From NCBI RefSeq assembly GCF_025515305.1, contig NZ_JAOPHT010000008.1, forward strand, positions 87,727 through 151,726: 64,000 nt of DNA, given 5' to 3'. A program made the position numbers and the translations under genes. Source of the DNA: Roseicyclus sediminis (GTDB lineage: Bacteria > Pseudomonadota > Alphaproteobacteria > Rhodobacterales > Rhodobacteraceae). Numbering within the stretch: position 1 is the stretch's first letter; every line of letters starts with the position of its first letter. Below, piece by piece: positions 54,457 to 63,248 of this stretch. The notes below the pieces were generated by a model. That model saw nothing but the letters and a program-made list of their open reading frames with translations, had not been told where the DNA came from and searched no databases.

Positions 54457-56892
54457 ATGCGCACCCATGCCTCAGCCGTCGTGATCGGGGGCGGCGTCGT
54501 CGGCTGCTCGATCCTGTATCACCTGGCCAAGCTCGGCTGGACGGACGCGGTCCTGCTGGAGCGGGACGAGCTGACGTCGGGCTCCACCTGGCATGCGGCG
54601 GCGAACATCCACGGGCTGCACGATGTCACCAACATTTCCCGCCTGCAGCACTACACGATGCAGCTCTACAAGGAGCTCGAGGCCGAGACCGGCCAGTCGT
54701 GCGGCGTGTTCCAGCCGGGATCCCTCTACCTCGCGCAGACCGAGGACCGGGAGCATCAGTTGCGCCTTCAGGAGGCGAAGGCCCGGCGCTACGGCATGAA
54801 CTTCCACGAGGTGAGCCGCGAGGAGGCCGAACGGCTGCATCCGCTGGTGAACTTCGACGGCATCCGCTGCATCATGTACGAACCCGATGGCGGCAACGTG
54901 GACCCTTCGGGCGTCACGAATGCCTATGCCGTTGGCGCGCGCCAGCGGGGGGCGGAGATCCACCGCTTCACGCCGGTGATCGCGACGGAGGCGCAGGGCG
55001 ACGGCACCTGGATCGTACGCACCGGGAAGGGCGACATCCGCACGCCCTGGGTGGTGAATGCCGCCGGCCTCTGGGGGCGCGAGGTGGCGGCGATGGCGGG
55101 GATCGAACTGCCGCTGATCCCGACCGAGCACCAGTATTTCGTGACCGAGACGATCCCCGAGATCGCCGCGATGGACCGTCGCCTGCCGTCCGTCGCCGAC
55201 CGGGACGGCGAGTACTACCTGCGCCAGGAGGGCAAGGGCCTGCTGGTCGGCGCCTATGAGCGCGACATGCGCTTCTGGGCCGAGGAGGGGACGCCGCAGG
55301 GCTTCGGCCACGAGCTTTTCGCCGACGATCTGGAGCGCATCGAGGAGAACATGTTGCGCGCCATCGACCGGGTGCCGGTGGTGGGCGAGGCGGGGATCAA
55401 GCGGGTCATCAACGGGCCGATGATCTGGTCCCCGGACGCGAGCGCGCTCTTCGGGCCGGTGCCGGAACTAACGGGCTATTTCGCGTGCTGCGGGATCATC
55501 CCCGGCTTCTCCCAGAACGGCGGGCTGGGCAAGCTTGCCGCCGAGTGGATGGTCGAGGGCGAGCCCTCGCTCGACATGTTCGGCTGGGACCTCGCGCGGT
55601 TCGGGCATTGGGCGGGCAAGGCGTTCACCAGGGCGCGGGTCGCCGACCAGTACGCGCACCGCTTCAAGATCCATTTTCCGGGCGAGGAACGGGAGGCCGG
55701 GCGCCCGGTGCGCACGCGGCCGGTTTACGCCATGCAGACGGAGATGGGCGCGCGCTTTGGCCTGAATTTCGGCTGGGAGCATCCCCTGTTCTTCGACGAA
55801 ACCGTGCCCGACAGCGCGGGCTTCGCGCGGCAGCCTTGGTGGGACGTCGTCGGCCGCGAGGCGCGGATGCTGCGGGAGAAGGCGGGCATCATCGACATCT
55901 CGAACTTCGCCAGGTACCGGGTCGCGGGGCCGGGGGCGGAGGACTGGCTGAATGGCCTCTTCGCCAACCGGATGCCGAAGGCCGTGGGGCGCTCCTGCCT
56001 GACGCCGCTCATCGGCAAGCGCGGCGGCGTGGCGGGGGACTTCACCGTCACGCGGCTTGGGCCGGAGGAATTCTGGGTGCTGGGCGGCGGGGCGGCCGAA
56101 CGGTTCCACCTGCGCTTCTTCCGGGCGTCGCCCCTGCCGGAAAAAACCACCTTCGAGAGCCTCACGGAGGCCACCTGCGGCTTCAACGTCGCGGGGCCTC
56201 TCTCGCGCAAACTCCTGCAAAGGCTGACGAATGCGGACCTCTCGAACGAGGCGTTCCCGTTCTTCCGATCGGCCCGGATCCCGGTGGCTGGCGTCGACGT
56301 GGTGGCGATCCGGGTAAGCTTCACCGGCGATCTCGGCTGGGAGCTGCACTGCGCCGAGGCCGACCAGAAGGCGCTCTACGAGGCGCTTCTCGACGCGGGC
56401 AGGACGCTGGGCGCGGGGCCGGTGGGCAGCCGGGCGCTGATGTCGCTCAGGCTCGAGAAGGGCTACGGTTCCTGGGGACGGGACTATTCCCCCGAATACT
56501 GGCCGCAGGAAAGCGGGCTCGACGGGCTGATCAAGGCCGACAAGGACTTCCTCAACAAGGGTGCCTGGGAGGCGATCCGCGACCGTGCCCCGCGCGAAGA
56601 GATGGCGCTGATCGAGATCGACGCGACCGTGGCGGATGCCAGCGGGTCCGAGCCGATCTTCCTGCCCGACGGCACGCCGGTGGGGCAGGTCTCGTCGGGG
56701 GGCTACGGCTACTCGGTCGGCAAGTCGCTTGCGCTTTGCTACCTCAAGGTGGGCCGCGTCGCGCCGGGCGACACGGTGCACGTGGCGATCCTCGGGCGCC
56801 CGCACGCCGCCCGCCGGCTGGCCGAGCCGCCCTTCGACCCGAAGGGCCTTCGGCTGAGGGACGTGGTCCCGGCAGAGGAACCTGCGGAGTGA
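54457..56892 (+). CDS. Dimethylglycine dehydrogenase-like FAD oxidoreductase with GCV-T domain
   Basis: An 811-residue, two-part enzyme. The N-terminal half is an FAD-binding DAO fold (VIGGGVVGCSILYHLAKLG) with GSTWHAAANIHG, whose His is the covalent FAD attachment site in dimethylglycine and sarcosine dehydrogenases. The FAO_M linker region follows (IHFPGEE...RTRPVY), and the C-terminal half is a glycine-cleavage T-like aminomethyltransferase fold (GVDVVAIRVSFTGDLGWELHC). It would demethylate an N-methylated amine, passing the one-carbon unit to tetrahydrofolate. The neighbouring corrinoid/methyl-THF genes fit one-carbon traffic. A good ribosome-binding site, GATGGAGGTTTCC, precedes the ATG at 54457. 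A tandem repeat follows its stop. Confidence 0.88.
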   Translation: MRTHASAVVIGGGVVGCSILYHLAKLGWTDAVLLERDELTSGSTWHAAANIHGLHDVTNISRLQHYTMQLYKELEAETGQSCGVFQPGSLYLAQTEDREHQLRLQEAKARRYGMNFHEVSREEAERLHPLVNFDGIRCIMYEPDGGNVDPSGVTNAYAVGARQRGAEIHRFTPVIATEAQGDGTWIVRTGKGDIRTPWVVNAAGLWGREVAAMAGIELPLIPTEHQYFVTETIPEIAAMDRRLPSVADRDGEYYLRQEGKGLLVGAYERDMRFWAEEGTPQGFGHELFADDLERIEENMLRAIDRVPVVGEAGIKRVINGPMIWSPDASALFGPVPELTGYFACCGIIPGFSQNGGLGKLAAEWMVEGEPSLDMFGWDLARFGHWAGKAFTRARVADQYAHRFKIHFPGEEREAGRPVRTRPVYAMQTEMGARFGLNFGWEHPLFFDETVPDSAGFARQPWWDVVGREARMLREKAGIIDISNFARYRVAGPGAEDWLNGLFANRMPKAVGRSCLTPLIGKRGGVAGDFTVTRLGPEEFWVLGGGAAERFHLRFFRASPLPEKTTFESLTEATCGFNVAGPLSRKLLQRLTNADLSNEAFPFFRSARIPVAGVDVVAIRVSFTGDLGWELHCAEADQKALYEALLDAGRTLGAGPVGSRALMSLRLEKGYGSWGRDYSPEYWPQESGLDGLIKADKDFLNKGAWEAIRDRAPREEMALIEIDATVADASGSEPIFLPDGTPVGQVSSGGYGYSVGKSLALCYLKVGRVAPGDTVHVAILGRPHAARRLAEPPFDPKGLRLRDVVPAEEPAE

Positions 56893-57014
56893 GCGGACGC
56901 ACGCTCAAGCAGGCCGGAGGGGGGCGCACGCGCGCTCAAACAGCCCGAATGGCGGTCGCAAACGCGCTCAACCAGGCCGAAACGCGGTCGCACACGCGCT
57001 CAAGTAGCCCGAAG
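56893..57014 (+). repeat. Degenerate tandem repeat, four copies of 31-33 bp
   Basis: Four units share CGCTCAA and an (A/C)(A/G)(G)CCCGAA-like tail; the CTCAA cores are at 56904, 56935, 56968 and 56999, spacings 31, 33 and 31. The last two are closest (GCGGTCGCACACGCGCTCAA in copy 4). It begins at the first base after the dehydrogenase stop codon. Confidence 0.75.
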
Positions 57015-57027
57015 GGCGATAGCGCAC

Positions 57028-57045
57028 AAAAAAAGAAAGCTTTCT
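57028..57045 (-). terminator. Terminator for tRNA-Gly on minus strand
   Basis: On the minus strand the tRNA is followed by a 12-base palindrome AGAAAGCTTTCT (57034-57045) and seven T residues (57034-57028). The hairpin loop is zero to four bases, so it is a weak stem but the T-run is good. Confidence 0.5.
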
Positions 57046-57118
57046 GGAGCGGGTAGCGGGAATCGAACCCGCGCGTTCAGCTTGGGAAGCTGACAGGCTA
57101 CCATTACATCATACCCGC
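57045..57118 (-). tRNA. tRNA-Gly (CCC anticodon)
   Basis: A 74-base cloverleaf on the minus strand: acceptor GCGGGTA pairs with TACCCGC, discriminator U, and CCA is genome-encoded. The anticodon arm is CAGC-TTCCCAA-GCTG, so the anticodon is CCC, reading GGG. The T arm shows GGGTTCGATTCCC. It lies between the tandem repeat and the corrinoid module. Confidence 0.96.
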
Positions 57119-57189
57119 CGCGTGGCGCACCGGATAGCGCAGCGCCGCCGTCGCCGTCAATCGGTTTCCGGGGCCTGTGCCGGGCCTGA

Positions 57190-59232
57190 TCAGCCCCGCC
57201 TGCGCCGCCGCCGCCCGCCATCCTCGCCGCCGCCCGATGCGCCGAAGCGGACATTCGGCAGGGGCGCGATCTTCGCCAGTTCCGGGAACGGGTCGACCGC
57301 GTGGGGCAGGGCATTGGCGTTCACGAAATGCTCCTGGAAACGGGGCTCGACCGCCGTCTCGATCTTCTCGATCCTGCGCACGGTGCGCTCGATCTGTTCC
57401 CGCTCGCCCCGGTTGCAGAGCGCCATGCGTGCGCCATGGCCCGCGGCGTTCCCCGCACTCGTGACCTTTTCCAGCGGCGCGTCCGGGATCATGCCCAGGA
57501 CCATCGCGTGCTTTGGGCTGATATGCGCGCCGAAGGCGCCGGCCAGAACGACGCGGTCGACCTTGTCCACGCCACGCTTGTCCATCAGCAGGCGCGCGCC
57601 CGCGTAAAGGGCGGATTTCGCCAGCTGGATCGCACGGATGTCGCCCTGGGTCACCAGGATGCGCGGGCCGCCCGCCTCCGTCCCGTCATGGAGGAGGTAG
57701 GCGTGCGTGCGGCCCTGTGGCTCGCTCCGCGCGGTGCCCGTGGCCTCCGCCCCGCCGATGAGACCGGAGGCGTCCACGAGGCCCGCCATGCGCATCTCGG
57801 CCACCGCCTCGATGATGCCGGAGCCGCAGATGCCGGTGACGCCGCTGTCCTTCGTGGCCTCGGCAAAGCCCGGATCGGTCGACCACAGGTCGCAGCCGAT
57901 GACCTTGAAGCGCGGCTCCTTGGTTTCGGGATCAATCTCCACCCGCTCGATCGCGCCGGGGGCGGCGCGCTGGCCCGAGCTGATCTGCGCGCCCTCGAAG
58001 GCGGGGCCGGTGGGCGAGGAACAGGCGAGGACGCCGTGCGTGTCGCCGAGCAGGATCTCGGCATTCGTCCCGACATCGACCACGAGGACGAGGTCCTCCG
58101 ACTTGTCGGGCGCCTCGGACAGCGCGACGGCGGCGGCATCTGCGCCGACATGGCCCGCGATGCAGGGCAGGAGGTAGACGCGCGCAGTCGGCGCGATGCC
58201 GGTGAGGTCGAGGTCGCGCGCGGCCAGCGTCACGCTGTCGGCAGTGGCAAGCGCGAAGGGCGCCTGGCCAAGCTCGACCGGGTCGATCCCGAGCAGCAGG
58301 TGGTGCATCACCGGGTTGCAGACGATGACGAGTTCGAAGATCAGCGCGGCGTCGATCTCCGCCTCGGCCGCCAGTTCGGTGGCGAGCGTGGCCATGGCCT
58401 CGCGCACGACACGCGTCATCTCGGCATCGCCGCCGGGGTTCATCATCGCATAGCTGACCCGGCTCATCAGGTCCTCGCCGAAGCGGATCTGCGGGTTCAT
58501 GATCCCGGCGGAGGCCAGCACGCGCCCGTCCGAAAGGTCGCACAGATGCGCCGCGATGGTGGTGGACCCGAGGTCGATGGCCAACCCGTAGAGCCCGCCT
58601 TCATGCAGGCCCGGCCATACGCCGAGGATCTGGAATTCCTCCGAGTTTGCAGGCTGATGGAGCGCGACGCTCACCTGCCAGTTCCCCTTGCGGAGCGCGG
58701 GCTGAAGCTTCTGCAGGATGGCGAGCGGCGCGGTCACGCCCTCGATCTGCCACTGTTCCTTCAGGGCAACCTTCAGGCGTTCGAGATCGCCCGAGGGTTC
58801 GTGCATGTCGGGTTCTTCGACCTCGACCATCACGACCCGCGTGGCGGGATCCATGGTGATCGGGCGCGCCGAGGCGGCCTTGCGCACGACCTGCCGGTGG
58901 ACCTGGCTTTCGGGGGGCACGTCGATGACGATGTCGCCCTGCACGGTGGCCTGGCAGCCGAGGCGCCGGCCCTCCTTCAGGCCCCGCACGCGGTCATAGC
59001 GTTCCTCGACCGCGTTCCAGTCCGAGAGCGCGCCCTCCGCGACCGTCACGCCGTGCTTCGGAAAATCGCCGTAGGATGGGGCGACCTGGCATTTCGAGCA
59101 GATGCCACGGCCGCCGCAAACGCTGTCGAGGTCGACGCCGAGCTGGCGCGCGGCCGTCAGGACAGGGGTGCCGACGGGAAACCGCCCGCGCTTGCCGGAG
59201 GGCGTGAAGATGACGAGGGGATCTGTGCTCAT
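57190..59232 (-). CDS. Corrinoid-protein reactivator (RACo/RamA-like, DUF4445)
   Basis: A 680-residue protein. Its N-terminal 2Fe-2S domain has Cys39, Cys45, Cys48 and Cys93 (CGGRGICSKC ... RRLGC), and the central ASKHA-type ATPase portion includes YGLAIDLGSTTIAAHL and VLVVDVGTNAEILLG. These are the features of reductive activators of cobalamin-dependent methyltransferases. The C-terminus ends in a run of six arginines (GGRRRRRRG). It is downstream of the methyl-THF methyltransferase gene in a cluster that, in Phaeobacter relatives, is needed for a split methionine synthase as I recall. The ATG at 59232 has no strong ribosome-binding site. Confidence 0.88.
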   Translation of the reverse strand: MSTDPLVIFTPSGKRGRFPVGTPVLTAARQLGVDLDSVCGGRGICSKCQVAPSYGDFPKHGVTVAEGALSDWNAVEERYDRVRGLKEGRRLGCQATVQGDIVIDVPPESQVHRQVVRKAASARPITMDPATRVVMVEVEEPDMHEPSGDLERLKVALKEQWQIEGVTAPLAILQKLQPALRKGNWQVSVALHQPANSEEFQILGVWPGLHEGGLYGLAIDLGSTTIAAHLCDLSDGRVLASAGIMNPQIRFGEDLMSRVSYAMMNPGGDAEMTRVVREAMATLATELAAEAEIDAALIFELVIVCNPVMHHLLLGIDPVELGQAPFALATADSVTLAARDLDLTGIAPTARVYLLPCIAGHVGADAAAVALSEAPDKSEDLVLVVDVGTNAEILLGDTHGVLACSSPTGPAFEGAQISSGQRAAPGAIERVEIDPETKEPRFKVIGCDLWSTDPGFAEATKDSGVTGICGSGIIEAVAEMRMAGLVDASGLIGGAEATGTARSEPQGRTHAYLLHDGTEAGGPRILVTQGDIRAIQLAKSALYAGARLLMDKRGVDKVDRVVLAGAFGAHISPKHAMVLGMIPDAPLEKVTSAGNAAGHGARMALCNRGEREQIERTVRRIEKIETAVEPRFQEHFVNANALPHAVDPFPELAKIAPLPNVRFGASGGGEDGGRRRRRRG

Positions 59233-59309
59233 GCGCTCGTACGTGTTGCGGTCGTGTCAAACGGCAAGATGCCGCCCGAAGGACGGCATCCCGTGAAGGT
59301 CGAAACGGG

Positions 59310-60383
59310 TCACCCCGCGCGGCGGCGGCGTCGCCCGCCCGCCCGCCCGCCCTGGGGCGCTGCGTCGGGGTCCTGGTTGAACCGGATCCAGGCGCCGCCG
59401 CCCTCGTCGTGGTTCATCAGGAAGTTGGCGGCGCGGATGGCCTCCATCTCCTTGCCGGCCCGCGGTTTCGTAGACCCCATGCCGAAGAGCTTCACGAAGG
59501 TTTCGTCGTCCATGTCGGGCGGCAGGAAGATGCCCGCGGCCTCAACCTCGGCCTTCTTCGCGGCGATGGCCTTGGGGCCCACGGGCAGGGCCACGGGGTT
59601 CATGATCGCGCTGGTCATCCCGGCCTCGAAGGCCATGGGCAGGAAGGCGTTGTTGATCCCGTGGCGGTTGGGCAGCCCGAAGGAGATGTTCGAGGCGCCG
59701 CAGGTGGTGTTGACGCCCAGCTCCTCGCGCAGGCGCCGCACCAGCGTGAAGACCTGCTGGCCCGCCGTCGCCATGGCGCCGATCGGCATGACCAGCGGAT
59801 CGACCACGATGTCATGGGCCGGGATGCCGAAATCCGCCGCGCGTTCCACGATCTTCTTGGCCACGGCGAAGCGCACGTCGGGATCCTCGGAAATCCCCGT
59901 GTCGTCGTTCGAGATGGCGACCACGGGGACGTTGTATTTCTTCACCAGCGGCAGGACGACCTCCAGCCGCTCCTCCTCGCCGGTGACGGAGTTGACGAGC
60001 GGCCGGCCTTCCGCCGCCTCGAGACCCGCCTGCAAGGCGCCCGGCACGGACGAGTCGATGCACAGCGGGCAATCCGTTACCGCCTGCACGACCCGGATCA
60101 GTTCCGGCATCAGCATCGGCTCGACGAAGTTGTTGTCGGCGTAGCGCGGGTCCTCGCCCATCTTGTTGGAGAAGACCGCGCCCGAGTTCACGTCGAGAAC
60201 CGTCGCGCCGGCCTCGACCTGTGCGATGGCGTCGGATTCCACGCGGGAAAAGTCGCCGCGCTCGAGCTCTTCGTTCAGGATCTTGCGTCCTGTGGGGTTG
60301 ATCCGCTCGCCGATCACGCAGAACGGCTGGTCGAAGCCGATGATCGTGGTCCGGGACTTCGATTCGATGACGGTCCGGGTCAT
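59310..60383 (-). CDS. Methyltetrahydrofolate:corrinoid methyltransferase (pterin-binding)
   Basis: A 357-residue TIM-barrel protein of the pterin-binding superfamily (MetH middle domain or AcsE type). It starts with FCVIGERINPTGRKILNEEL, the folate signature, followed by VLDVNSGAVFSN, CIDSSVPGALQAGLEAAEGRPLVNSVTGEEERLE and ASNISFGLPNRHGINNAFLPMAFEAG. It would move a methyl group from methyl-THF to a corrinoid protein encoded elsewhere. The C-terminus ends with GGRAGGRRRRRAG, another Gly/Arg tail like that of the adjacent activator. The ATG at 60383 has AGAGCCCC upstream, a weak site. Confidence 0.87.
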   Translation of the reverse strand: MTRTVIESKSRTTIIGFDQPFCVIGERINPTGRKILNEELERGDFSRVESDAIAQVEAGATVLDVNSGAVFSNKMGEDPRYADNNFVEPMLMPELIRVVQAVTDCPLCIDSSVPGALQAGLEAAEGRPLVNSVTGEEERLEVVLPLVKKYNVPVVAISNDDTGISEDPDVRFAVAKKIVERAADFGIPAHDIVVDPLVMPIGAMATAGQQVFTLVRRLREELGVNTTCGASNISFGLPNRHGINNAFLPMAFEAGMTSAIMNPVALPVGPKAIAAKKAEVEAAGIFLPPDMDDETFVKLFGMGSTKPRAGKEMEAIRAANFLMNHDEGGGAWIRFNQDPDAAPQGGRAGGRRRRRAG

Positions 60384-60414
60384 GGGGCAGGGGCTCTTTC
60401 TGTTCTGTCGCGGT

Positions 60415-61350
60415 TCAGGCGGCGCTTGCGGGACGGGCCGCCTCGCCGCCATGGGCGATGGCCCATTCGGCATTGGCCTTGATGCCGCCGAGCGGGAAGA
60501 AGTGGATGCGTTCGATGTTCGTGGCGCGGCCCGCATCCTTCTCGGCGGCAAGCTCGGACAGGAAATCGGTCGGCTCGAACGGCATCAGAAGCTTGGTGAC
60601 GTCCTTGGCGCGTTTCTGCAGCACGCCCAGGGAGTTGCCGACGCCGCAGGCGATGGCGAACTTGATGAGCGTCTGGAGCTTGGCCGGACCCGCAACGCCG
60701 AGATGAACGGGCATCTCGATCCCGGCCGCCGCCAGTCGCTCGGCCCAGGCCACGACCGGCTTGACCGAGAAGGCGAACTGCGTGGCGATGGCGAAACGGG
60801 CGTCGGTGCGGTTGGCGAAGTCCTGCTTCCACTTCAGCGCGGCCATCACCTCGGCCTCGCCGCCGTCGGGATCGATGTCGCGGTTGCCCTCGGGGTGACC
60901 GGCGACATGGAGATCGGTGAAGCCCGCGTCGTCGAAGAAGCCCGATTCCAGAAGCTGCATTGCCGAATGGTACTCACCGCGCGGCGTGGCGATGCCGCCG
61001 CCGAGGATAAGGCCCTGGCGCACGCCCGCCTCCGCCTGGTACCGGCGGATCCAGTCCGCGAGCGTCGCGGGGCCGGGGATGGAACGCGCCGGGAAATGCG
61101 GCATCGGCTCGAAACCCTCGTCGCGCAGGCGGCGCGCGGTGGCGACCATGTCGGCGATCTCGGTCCCGTCGATATGGGCGATGTAGACACGCGTGCCTGC
61201 CGGAAGGAGCGCGCGGAAATCCTCCACCTTCTCGGCGGTGCGCGGCATCACCTCGATGGAATACCCCTCGAGAAGTGCGGGAATCGCACCGCTGGCGGGC
61301 AGGAGAGCGGCGGCAGGCCGGGCAGGCTTGCGGAAGGACAGAAGGGCCAT
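60415..61350 (-). CDS. Methylenetetrahydrofolate reductase-family protein
   Basis: A 311-residue protein of the FAD/TIM-barrel MTHFR superfamily. The motif YSIEVMPRTAEKVEDFRALLPAG resembles the MetF start, DFANRTDARFAIATQFAFSVKPVVAWAERLAAAGIEMPVHLGVAG is the folate-binding region, and the C-terminal part FEPTDFLSELAAEKD varies. It likely supplies methyl-THF to the methyltransferase next door. Its annotation as MetF is not certain because the family also includes partners of corrinoid enzymes. The ATG at 61350 has GGGAGACCCTC upstream. Confidence 0.8.
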   Translation of the reverse strand: MALLSFRKPARPAAALLPASGAIPALLEGYSIEVMPRTAEKVEDFRALLPAGTRVYIAHIDGTEIADMVATARRLRDEGFEPMPHFPARSIPGPATLADWIRRYQAEAGVRQGLILGGGIATPRGEYHSAMQLLESGFFDDAGFTDLHVAGHPEGNRDIDPDGGEAEVMAALKWKQDFANRTDARFAIATQFAFSVKPVVAWAERLAAAGIEMPVHLGVAGPAKLQTLIKFAIACGVGNSLGVLQKRAKDVTKLLMPFEPTDFLSELAAEKDAGRATNIERIHFFPLGGIKANAEWAIAHGGEAARPASAA

Positions 61351-61375
61351 GAGGGTCTCCCGGATGGTGGCCAAG

Positions 61376-61690
61376 TCAGGCGCGGCGCGCCGAGGGGGCG
61401 AACCCCTCGGCCTCGATGAGCAGTTTCAGGGTCGTGTCGTCGTACTCGGCCTCGAGCCGCGCGGCCTCGGCCGCCGCGATCTCGGAGGGCTCGCCCTCCG
61501 TCTCGCCGATCTCGACGCGACGCCATTCGCGCAGATAGGCGTCCTCGTCGCGCGCGCCGATCTTCATCGCCACGCGGTCGATGGCCTGCTCGAAGCGCTC
61601 GGTCAAAGGCGCCTTCGCACCTCGGCGCCCCTTGCCCACGATCACCTGGGCGGGGATGTCTCGCCAGTAGACATGGGTCACGATGGGCAC
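61376..61690 (-). CDS. Virulence-factor family protein (small)
   Basis: A 104-residue protein beginning with VTHVYWRDIPAQVIVGKGRR, the hallmark of a small family annotated virulence factor in databases. A helical C-terminal part follows (FEQAIDRVAMKIGARDEDAYLREW). The GTG start at 61690 is preceded by GGGAGATG. It is 25 bases upstream of the MTHFR-like gene on the same strand and is usually found beside it in Rhodobacterales. No virulence function is shown; the name is historical. Confidence 0.72.
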   Translation of the reverse strand: MPIVTHVYWRDIPAQVIVGKGRRGAKAPLTERFEQAIDRVAMKIGARDEDAYLREWRRVEIGETEGEPSEIAAAEAARLEAEYDDTTLKLLIEAEGFAPSARRA

Positions 61691-61978
61691 GGCTCGACAT
61701 CTCCCGGTTGCTTGGCCTGGCGATGCACGGGGCACCGCGAATTCGCCGCACCATAGGCACAGCGCGCGCGCGCGCCGGTCCGATTTTCGACCTCACGCGA
61801 AGCAGGAGCGACACGCGCCGCTTTTTGATACGCGCGCGGCACGCGCGACGCGAGGGCGGGGCAGACCCAAAATTCTCATGAAGAAGTTGAGGGGGCTTCA
61901 CCGCGGCGCGACGTGGCTGTTGTGATGTCGCCGCCGAGAGCCTAGATTGAGGGCAACCGCGAATGAAGGAGGCGCATC

Positions 61979-63127
61979 ATGTCGGAGGATACCTCCGGCC
62001 GCGCCGGTCCGTTCCCCAGGCCTGTCGCGCCGACCCTTCCCGGCAGCGCGCCGCCCGCCGAACGCCACCCGGCTGCCGCCGACAGGCCCGATCCGGCCGA
62101 TCTCTATGCCGCGCTGGATCTCGGCACGAATTCCTGCCGCATGCTGATCGCCCAGCCCAAGGGCAACCAGCTGCATGTGGTCGATTCGTTCTCGAAATCG
62201 GTGCAGCTCGGCCAGGGACTGGAGGTCTCGGGCCGGCTCGGCCGGGCGTCGATGGCGCGTGCGGTCGGCGCCCTCAAGATCTGCCGCAAGAAGCTCGACA
62301 AGCACCGGGTCGAGCGTATGCGCCTCGTCGCGACCGAGGCCTGCCGCCGCGCCACCAACGCCGCCGAGTTCATCGCGCTTGTGAAACGCGACACCGGCCT
62401 CGAGCTCGAGATCATCCAGCCCGAGGAGGAGGCGCGCCTCGCGGTCGTGTCCTGTGCGCCGCTTGTTTCCACGCGGACCGAGCAGCTTCTGGTCGTCGAC
62501 ATCGGCGGCGGCTCGACCGAGCTTGTCTGGATCGACCTCAGCCGCGTGCCGCGTCCCGACCGCCCGCGCGCGATCATGCGGCTGCACCAGGGGTTCGACC
62601 ATGAGGACACGATCTTCCCCCGCGCCAAGGTCGTCGACTGGATCTCGATCCCGCTGGGCGTGGCGACGTTGAAGGACATGTATCGAGACGTGGCCGACGA
62701 CGGCGCGCGGTTCGCGCTGATGAGCTGGTATTTCGAGGAACAGCTGGCCGAGTTCTCGCCTTACGTCGACGCGGCCGACCAGGCTCGCGAGGGCTTCCAG
62801 ATCATCGGCACGAGCGGGACGGTGACGACGGTCGCGGCCTCGCATCTCGGGTTGCGCCGCTATGACCGCAACAAGGTGGACGGTCTGAGGATGACCTCCG
62901 ACCAGATCGACTCGGTCATTTCGCAGTACCTTGCGCTCGGCCCCGAGGGCCGCCGCCGCGACCCGCGCATAGGGCGCGACCGCCAGACGCTGATCATGTC
63001 GGGCTCGGCGATCCTGCAGGCGCTTCTCAGGGCCTGGCCCACCGACCGGCTGAGCGTCGCGGACCGGGGCCTGCGCGAGGGGCTTCTCTATGCGCAGATG
63101 AGCCGGGACGGGGTGCTTGAGGAATAG
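61979..63127 (+). CDS. Exopolyphosphatase/GppA-family phosphatase
   Basis: A 382-residue ASKHA-fold phosphatase of the Ppx/GppA family. YAALDLGTNSCRMLIAQPKG is the phosphate-1 region, LLVVDIGGGSTELVW the phosphate-2, and IGTSGTVTTVAASHLGL the adenosine-like loop. This is the short, single-domain variety seen in alphaproteobacteria; it hydrolyses polyphosphate and/or pppGpp. The N-terminal 40 residues are Pro-rich and non-conserved. The gene starts in a 288-base gap with no other gene; it may connect to the ppk2 gene at 2.2 kb in polyphosphate turnover. Confidence 0.88.
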   Translation: MSEDTSGRAGPFPRPVAPTLPGSAPPAERHPAAADRPDPADLYAALDLGTNSCRMLIAQPKGNQLHVVDSFSKSVQLGQGLEVSGRLGRASMARAVGALKICRKKLDKHRVERMRLVATEACRRATNAAEFIALVKRDTGLELEIIQPEEEARLAVVSCAPLVSTRTEQLLVVDIGGGSTELVWIDLSRVPRPDRPRAIMRLHQGFDHEDTIFPRAKVVDWISIPLGVATLKDMYRDVADDGARFALMSWYFEEQLAEFSPYVDAADQAREGFQIIGTSGTVTTVAASHLGLRRYDRNKVDGLRMTSDQIDSVISQYLALGPEGRRRDPRIGRDRQTLIMSGSAILQALLRAWPTDRLSVADRGLREGLLYAQMSRDGVLEE

Positions 63128-63171
63128 CCGTTTCGTCCGCTGACGCGGCCGACCCGCGACGCCGCGCCTCC

Positions 63172-63236
63172 GGCCGTCTGCGACGGCCCTCGTTGCGGCG
63201 GGGCTTCGCCCTGCGTATTTGGAGAAAGATGAAGGG
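63172..63236 (+). repeat. Dispersed hairpin repeat, family R1, copy 5
   Basis: Two hairpins, GGCCGTC/GACGGCC (63172-63188) and GGGC-TTC-GCCC (63201-63211), then GTATTTGGAGAAAGATGAAG. It lies 12 bases before the rlmE start codon. Confidence 0.85.
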
Positions 63237-63248
63237 CAGGGTCGGATC

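Noticed and set aside
56893..57014. CRISPR array candidate from tandem repeat
   Set aside because: Repeats are degenerate and abut with no unique spacers; no cas genes are present.
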